A stretch of 9,149 nucleotides of DNA from an uncultured beta proteobacterium (GTDB lineage: Bacteria; Pseudomonadota; Gammaproteobacteria; Burkholderiales; Burkholderiaceae_B). The notes beneath the pieces were generated by a model. That model was not told the origin of the DNA, did no database searches, and saw only the letters and a program-made list of their open reading frames with translations. Position numbers and translations under genes: made by a program. The DNA lies in NCBI GenBank assembly GCA_903929925.1, contig CAIYWO010000326.1, positions 1-9,149 on the forward strand, given 5' to 3'. Shown here one piece after another: positions 6,215 to 9,149 of the stretch. Position 1 is the stretch's first letter. The number at the start of each line of letters is the position of its first letter.

Positions 6215-7077
6215 TGCTTGGGGATTGATCTCGGGTCCCGCTCGCCCCAACTACCCGCTTCGACGCTTGCGATAAAGTTTGCAACAAACATATTGAACCA
6301 GTCTGGTTCTTCAAGATTGATGGTGTGTCCGGTTTTAGGCAGCATCAACAACCCACAAGCGGGTATTGTTTTCTTCAGGAACACGCCAGGCTGAATACAT
6401 TGTTCGTCCTCGTCACCATTAATGACCAAGGTCGGCACTTTCATGTTTTTAAGCTCTGCTTCGAAGTCATAAATGGAAGGGCGTGCTGCTTGTACGCCAC
6501 GCATTGTGTTGGCTGAGCCTAAGCTGTCATGTTCGCCTAATCTTGTGGCGAATTCCTGCCAGCCGCGTGGGTCTTTGTTTTGCAACTGGATACGCGTCGC
6601 ACCTAAGGCATAGGTTTTTGCAAGTTCCTTGGCACCGATCTTTTCGAACTGATCGGCGGTCGCGCGCGAAAGAGAGCGCATATGTTCCTGGGTGGACTTC
6701 TCTGCCGCGTAGCCAGCACCGGCAACTGTCAAGGACAGCGCACGTTCGGGCGCAGTTAAGCCAAAGTGCAGTGTTGCAAATCCTCCCATGGATAAGCCAA
6801 CGATATGCGCACGTTCGATCTTTGCGGCATCCATGACCGACAAGATGTCTTGTACAGCTTGCGCTTGTGAATACGCAGCGACGTCTTTGGGAATGTCTGA
6901 AGGCGGATAGCCACGTGCCGAATAGGTGATGCAACGATGGCGACGCGAGAAATGCCGCATCTGCGGTTCCCAGGCGCGCCAGTCTCCAGCGAATTCATGC
7001 ACAAAGACAATCGGTGTGCCTGTTCCAGCTTCTTCAAAGTGAAGACGATAGTTGTCTGTTGTTTGTGCAAAGGCCAT
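6211..7077 (-). CDS. Alpha/beta-fold hydrolase
   Basis: Probable soluble serine hydrolase of 288 residues, in the broad group that holds esterases, enol-lactonases and C-C bond hydrolases; the substrate is unknown. The catalytic triad can be placed: nucleophile Ser96 in G-L-S-M-G-G (94-99), acid Asp222 (or Asp224) in N-G-D-E-D (220-224), and His251 in T-G-H-T (249-252). The oxyanion-hole segment after the third strand reads V-H-E-F-A-G (26-31), with Glu28 where many relatives have Gly (HGF or HGG). There is no signal peptide. It is the last gene of the minus-strand run, 18 bases after the MFS gene, with a weak GGA ribosome site six bases before the ATG. Ring-cleavage lactone or thioester-like substrates are possible given the GST and MFS neighbours, but nothing in the sequence decides it. 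Confidence 0.88.
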   Translation of the reverse strand: MAFAQTTDNYRLHFEEAGTGTPIVFVHEFAGDWRAWEPQMRHFSRRHRCITYSARGYPPSDIPKDVAAYSQAQAVQDILSVMDAAKIERAHIVGLSMGGFATLHFGLTAPERALSLTVAGAGYAAEKSTQEHMRSLSRATADQFEKIGAKELAKTYALGATRIQLQNKDPRGWQEFATRLGEHDSLGSANTMRGVQAARPSIYDFEAELKNMKVPTLVINGDEDEQCIQPGVFLKKTIPACGLLMLPKTGHTINLEEPDWFNMFVANFIASVEAGSWGERDPRSIPKH

Positions 7078-7095
7078 GTTGTGTCCGCGAGATAT

Positions 7096-8316
7096 TTATT
7101 GTTGAGTTGGTTTGGTGCGGCCGATCAAAATGACAATCGCCGCAAAAATATTGAGTAAAGCCGCGAGGCCCAGAGGCAGACGGTAACCACCACTTAGGTC
7201 ATACAGCATTCCAAAAAAAGCAGGACCCATTGCCGACATGAGTTGCATCAGCGTTGCGGCGATGCCGAAGATGGCACCAAAGGAGGCCGCCCCGAATTCG
7301 CGTCGAACGATTACTGGGGGGAGTGTGGTGATGTTTCCTGCTGTGAATCCGTAGCCGAGCACGCATAAGACAAGCGCCCATACTTGATCCGTAAAGAGAA
7401 ATCCTAGGCCAAGGCTCGCACCGGCGGTGAGTAAAACTGCAAAGGCGATCTGACGAACGTCCAGGCGATCAGAGAATTTAGCCAAGAGTATCCGCCCGGC
7501 GAAGGCAAGCATGGCTGCCGCCGTGACACAGACTGCAGTGGCAGCTTGTCCGAGTGCTGGCAACAATAGGGACACTTGATGGGTAAGGAAGCCAATCTGC
7601 ACCATGAGCGCTAAGCCAAAGGTGAGGGCGATGCTGCGTAGCGCGAGTGTTCGAAGTGCTTCAGCGCGTGTCCAACTCCGCACGGCTGGCTTACCCACTT
7701 GAGCTGCCGGTGTTTCACCATCTGGATACAAGCCGAGATCTTGGGGGCGGTGGCGCAGGATGAAGAAGCTGACGGACCATACCGTTGTCAGCACTATCAG
7801 CGCCACAACGAGTATTGCAGTATTGAACCCCAACCATGCGATGAGGGCGAGAAGGGTAGGTACGCCCACCATGCCCCCAATACTTGCGCCGAGCATTGCG
7901 GTAGACACCGCACGACCTTGGTGTCGTTCGAACCAAGGGGCAAGGGACGAGGTGATGGCAGTAGTCGATAAACAGGACCAGCCTAGACCCATGAGGGCAA
8001 AGGAAGCATAGACATGCCAGATCTTTGAAATCTGACTCATCGCGACAAAGCCTGCCGCCATCACTGCAGCACCTAGTGCCATGACAATGCGGGGGCCATG
8101 CTTGGCTATGGCACCACCAACAAAGCTCAGAACCGAAGCGTTCACTAAAAAGGAAAGCGTCAGCGCAGACGATACGAGCCCGATGGACCATTGGTGCGTC
8201 TGGCTGATTGTGTGGAGGTAGACGCTTGGGCCGTATAAAGCAAACGACCAGGCCACAATGGCAACCGCCATGCAGCCTGCCACCATCCACCAGCCATGGA
8301 AGGTCTTTTGTGTCAC
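7096..8316 (-). CDS. MFS transporter, oxalate/formate- or monocarboxylate-like
   Basis: Inner-membrane major facilitator with about twelve hydrophobic segments in 406 residues. The N-terminal F-H-G-W-W-M-V-A and the mid-protein A-P-W-F-E-R-H-Q-G-R-A stretch, followed by a Gly-rich segment, resemble the monocarboxylate/oxalate-formate branch of MFS, whose members mostly move small organic acids; the substrate here is not determined. The central cytoplasmic linker contains H-R-P-Q-D-L-G-L-Y-P-D-G, common in this branch. I chose the GTG at 8316 because it overlaps the GST stop (TAGTG) and puts the protein directly at the usual start; an AGAAGG lies just upstream. An in-frame GTG at 8334 would add six residues (412) and overlap the GST gene by 19 bases. 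Translation is probably coupled to the GST. Confidence 0.87.
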   Translation of the reverse strand: MTQKTFHGWWMVAGCMAVAIVAWSFALYGPSVYLHTISQTHQWSIGLVSSALTLSFLVNASVLSFVGGAIAKHGPRIVMALGAAVMAAGFVAMSQISKIWHVYASFALMGLGWSCLSTTAITSSLAPWFERHQGRAVSTAMLGASIGGMVGVPTLLALIAWLGFNTAILVVALIVLTTVWSVSFFILRHRPQDLGLYPDGETPAAQVGKPAVRSWTRAEALRTLALRSIALTFGLALMVQIGFLTHQVSLLLPALGQAATAVCVTAAAMLAFAGRILLAKFSDRLDVRQIAFAVLLTAGASLGLGFLFTDQVWALVLCVLGYGFTAGNITTLPPVIVRREFGAASFGAIFGIAATLMQLMSAMGPAFFGMLYDLSGGYRLPLGLAALLNIFAAIVILIGRTKPTQQ

Positions 8317-8927
8317 TAGCCTTCTAGCTGGCACGCTTTAAAGGCCGGCAGGGCTTCGCAACGCGCTGAGAGTGCAGCCAAGTTAGGGAACTGGTCTGGC
8401 GCAGCTACCTTAGGCATCATTTTGTTCAGGAAGAACCAACCTACCGCAACCGTGATGTCGGCAAGATTCGCTTGCGCACCGCCCGGGAACGTTCCCTTGG
8501 CGGCAAGTCCTTCTAAAATTTCAAGGCTGGCACGCACTTGCGCCCGTAAGCCTTCCAGGAAGGGCTCATGAACTTTTTCTGCGGGGCGCTTGAGCGGCTC
8601 ATAAATAATCTGAATAGATTTATCCAGACCGCTTGTCATGATTGCACAGTGCTGCAGAGTATGACGGCGCGCTGCACCACTTGGCGCCAACAACTTTTGG
8701 TTTGGCGTCATCTCTAGAATCGCTTCGATAATTGCAGCGCTTTCAATTAGGTGCTCACCGTCTTCAAGAACCAGGACGGGTACTTTTGCAATGGGGTTGT
8801 AGCTTTTGATCGCTTCGACGTCCTTGGCCGTGGATAAAACCTTATGCTCATAAGGGATTCCAAGGGTCTGCAGAACGACGCCCACGCGTCGTACAAAAGG
8901 GGATGCATAGCGGCCAACCAAAATCAT
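8316..8927 (-). CDS. Glutathione S-transferase family protein
   Basis: Cytosolic GST-fold protein of 203 residues, first gene of the minus-strand run. The N-terminal thioredoxin-like domain (about 1-75) has S-P-F-V-R-R-V (9-15), where Ser9 is the likely catalytic residue, the cis-proline loop K-V-P-V-L (48-52, Pro50), and Glu62-Ser63, the pair that binds the gamma-glutamyl part of glutathione. The helical C-terminal domain fills the rest. It probably conjugates, isomerises or removes halogen from a small electrophile using glutathione; class and substrate are not clear. A GGAG ribosome site (8934-8937 on this strand) six bases before the ATG supports the start. The stop TAG overlaps the GTG of the MFS gene, so the two are likely expressed together. 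Confidence 0.92.
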   Translation of the reverse strand: MILVGRYASPFVRRVGVVLQTLGIPYEHKVLSTAKDVEAIKSYNPIAKVPVLVLEDGEHLIESAAIIEAILEMTPNQKLLAPSGAARRHTLQHCAIMTSGLDKSIQIIYEPLKRPAEKVHEPFLEGLRAQVRASLEILEGLAAKGTFPGGAQANLADITVAVGWFFLNKMMPKVAAPDQFPNLAALSARCEALPAFKACQLEG

Positions 8928-8967
8928 TTTTGTCTCCGAGGCGGTTTAAGATACGCTTGCAATACCG

Positions 8968-8985
8968 TTGCGGCGTACTGCGCAA
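8968..8985. promoter_or_regulatory. Imperfect palindrome in divergent intergenic region, possible operator
   Basis: TTGCGgcGTACtgCGCAA pairs at 14 of 18 positions around a GTAC centre and lies in the 104-base gap (8928-9031) between the GST gene and the divergent gene at the right edge. The flanks ATAC (8951) and GTAT (8987-8990) add a partly symmetric outer layer. A dimeric regulator serving one or both genes could bind here. No clear -35/-10 pair or known regulator consensus was recognised, so this is a weak call. Confidence 0.25.
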
Positions 8986-9031
8986 AGTATCGCTCAAATT
9001 CGAGCTGTTACCAACTTATCTGATGCTGACT

Positions 9032-9149
9032 ATGAAATTACTTCGATCCGTCTTTCTTTGGTCCCGTGTTAGTGCCCTGTCTGCTTGCTTTGCGTGCACG
9101 ATTGCGGCAGCACAGCAAGCAAATGTTCGGGTGGATATGGGTGATTACC
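9032..9149 (+). CDS. N-terminal part of an exported protein, cut by the window edge
   Basis: Only the first 39 codons are present. From the ATG at 9032 the product begins M-K-L-L-R-S and runs through a hydrophobic stretch to A-A-A followed by Q-Q-A, a clear Sec-type signal peptide with likely cleavage after residue 27. The mature part visible (N-V-R-V-D-M-G-D-Y) is too short to assign; a periplasmic enzyme or cytochrome is possible, but no cofactor motif is in view. An in-frame ATG at 9023 would add three residues; neither start has a good ribosome site. It is transcribed away from the GST gene. Confidence 0.6.
   Translation, partial: MKLLRSVFLWSRVSALSACFACTIAAAQQANVRVDMGDY

Noticed and set aside
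6218..6250. TTGGGG / CCCCAA inverted repeat near the acr3 and hydrolase ends as a possible terminator
   Set aside because: The arms are 21 bases apart, no T run follows on either strand, and the sequence is within the hydrolase coding region.
6527..6934. Open frame antisense or alternate to the hydrolase gene (also 6483-6836 on the plus strand)
   Set aside because: Cys/Arg-rich composition with no domain pattern; it overlaps a hydrolase with an intact catalytic triad and is a shadow frame.
7715..8290. 191-codon open frame within the MFS gene on the same strand
   Set aside because: The product is rich in His, Cys and Arg with no membrane or domain pattern, while the other frame gives a clear MFS protein.
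9005..9022. CTGTTAC-CAAC-TTATCTG as a second Pho box before the right-edge gene
   Set aside because: Only the first heptamer resembles the consensus; the second does not match CTGTCAT, so this is most likely chance.
1..9149. Mobile elements, CRISPR arrays, tRNA or rRNA genes, attachment sites
   Set aside because: No terminal inverted repeats, transposase or integrase motifs, regularly spaced repeats or tRNA-like folds were seen.

Overview
The window is a compact stretch of bacterial chromosome or large plasmid, almost fully coding, with no stretch of 300 bases lacking a gene. Gene style suggests a Gram-negative proteobacterium: a lipoprotein-type binding protein, a PhoB-type box, and an ACR3/ArsJ arsenic set with a Burkholderiales-like ArsJ-associated GAPDH. 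Betaproteobacteria is my best guess, but the sequence alone does not prove it. I saw no rRNA, tRNA, insertion sequence, CRISPR array or integrase.

Left part, plus strand (about 5-2857): a complete importer of the polar amino acid ABC family, in the order lipoprotein binding protein, permease, ATPase, permease. The last three genes are joined by ATGA stop/start overlaps. This block looks clearly richer in A+T than what follows.

Centre, plus strand (2923-6214): an arsenic detoxification block. An ArsJ-associated glyceraldehyde-3-phosphate dehydrogenase is followed by ArsJ and then by an ACR3-type arsenite exporter, with gaps of 3 and 10 bases. Known biochemistry says the dehydrogenase makes 1-arseno-3-phosphoglycerate from arsenate and ArsJ exports it, while ACR3 exports arsenite. 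Immediately before the dehydrogenase are three GTCA-type heptamers spaced exactly 11 bases apart, a convincing PhoB (Pho) box. Arsenate resembles phosphate and enters through phosphate transporters, so phosphate-starvation control of an arsenate-detoxifying operon makes biological sense. No arsR, arsC, arsM or arsH lies in the window.

Right part, minus strand (8927 down to 6211): a three-gene run reading glutathione S-transferase, MFS transporter, alpha/beta hydrolase. It meets the arsenic operon tail to tail, with the two stop codons overlapping by 3-4 bases and no recognisable terminator. The substrate of this module cannot be read from the sequence. At the right edge, a divergent plus-strand gene encoding a secreted or periplasmic protein is cut off by the window; an imperfect palindrome lies in the shared upstream region.

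The most interesting points are the Pho box governing gapdh-arsJ-acr3, and the amino-acid-type ABC importer, with an unusual ligand pocket, directly upstream of the arsenic genes.
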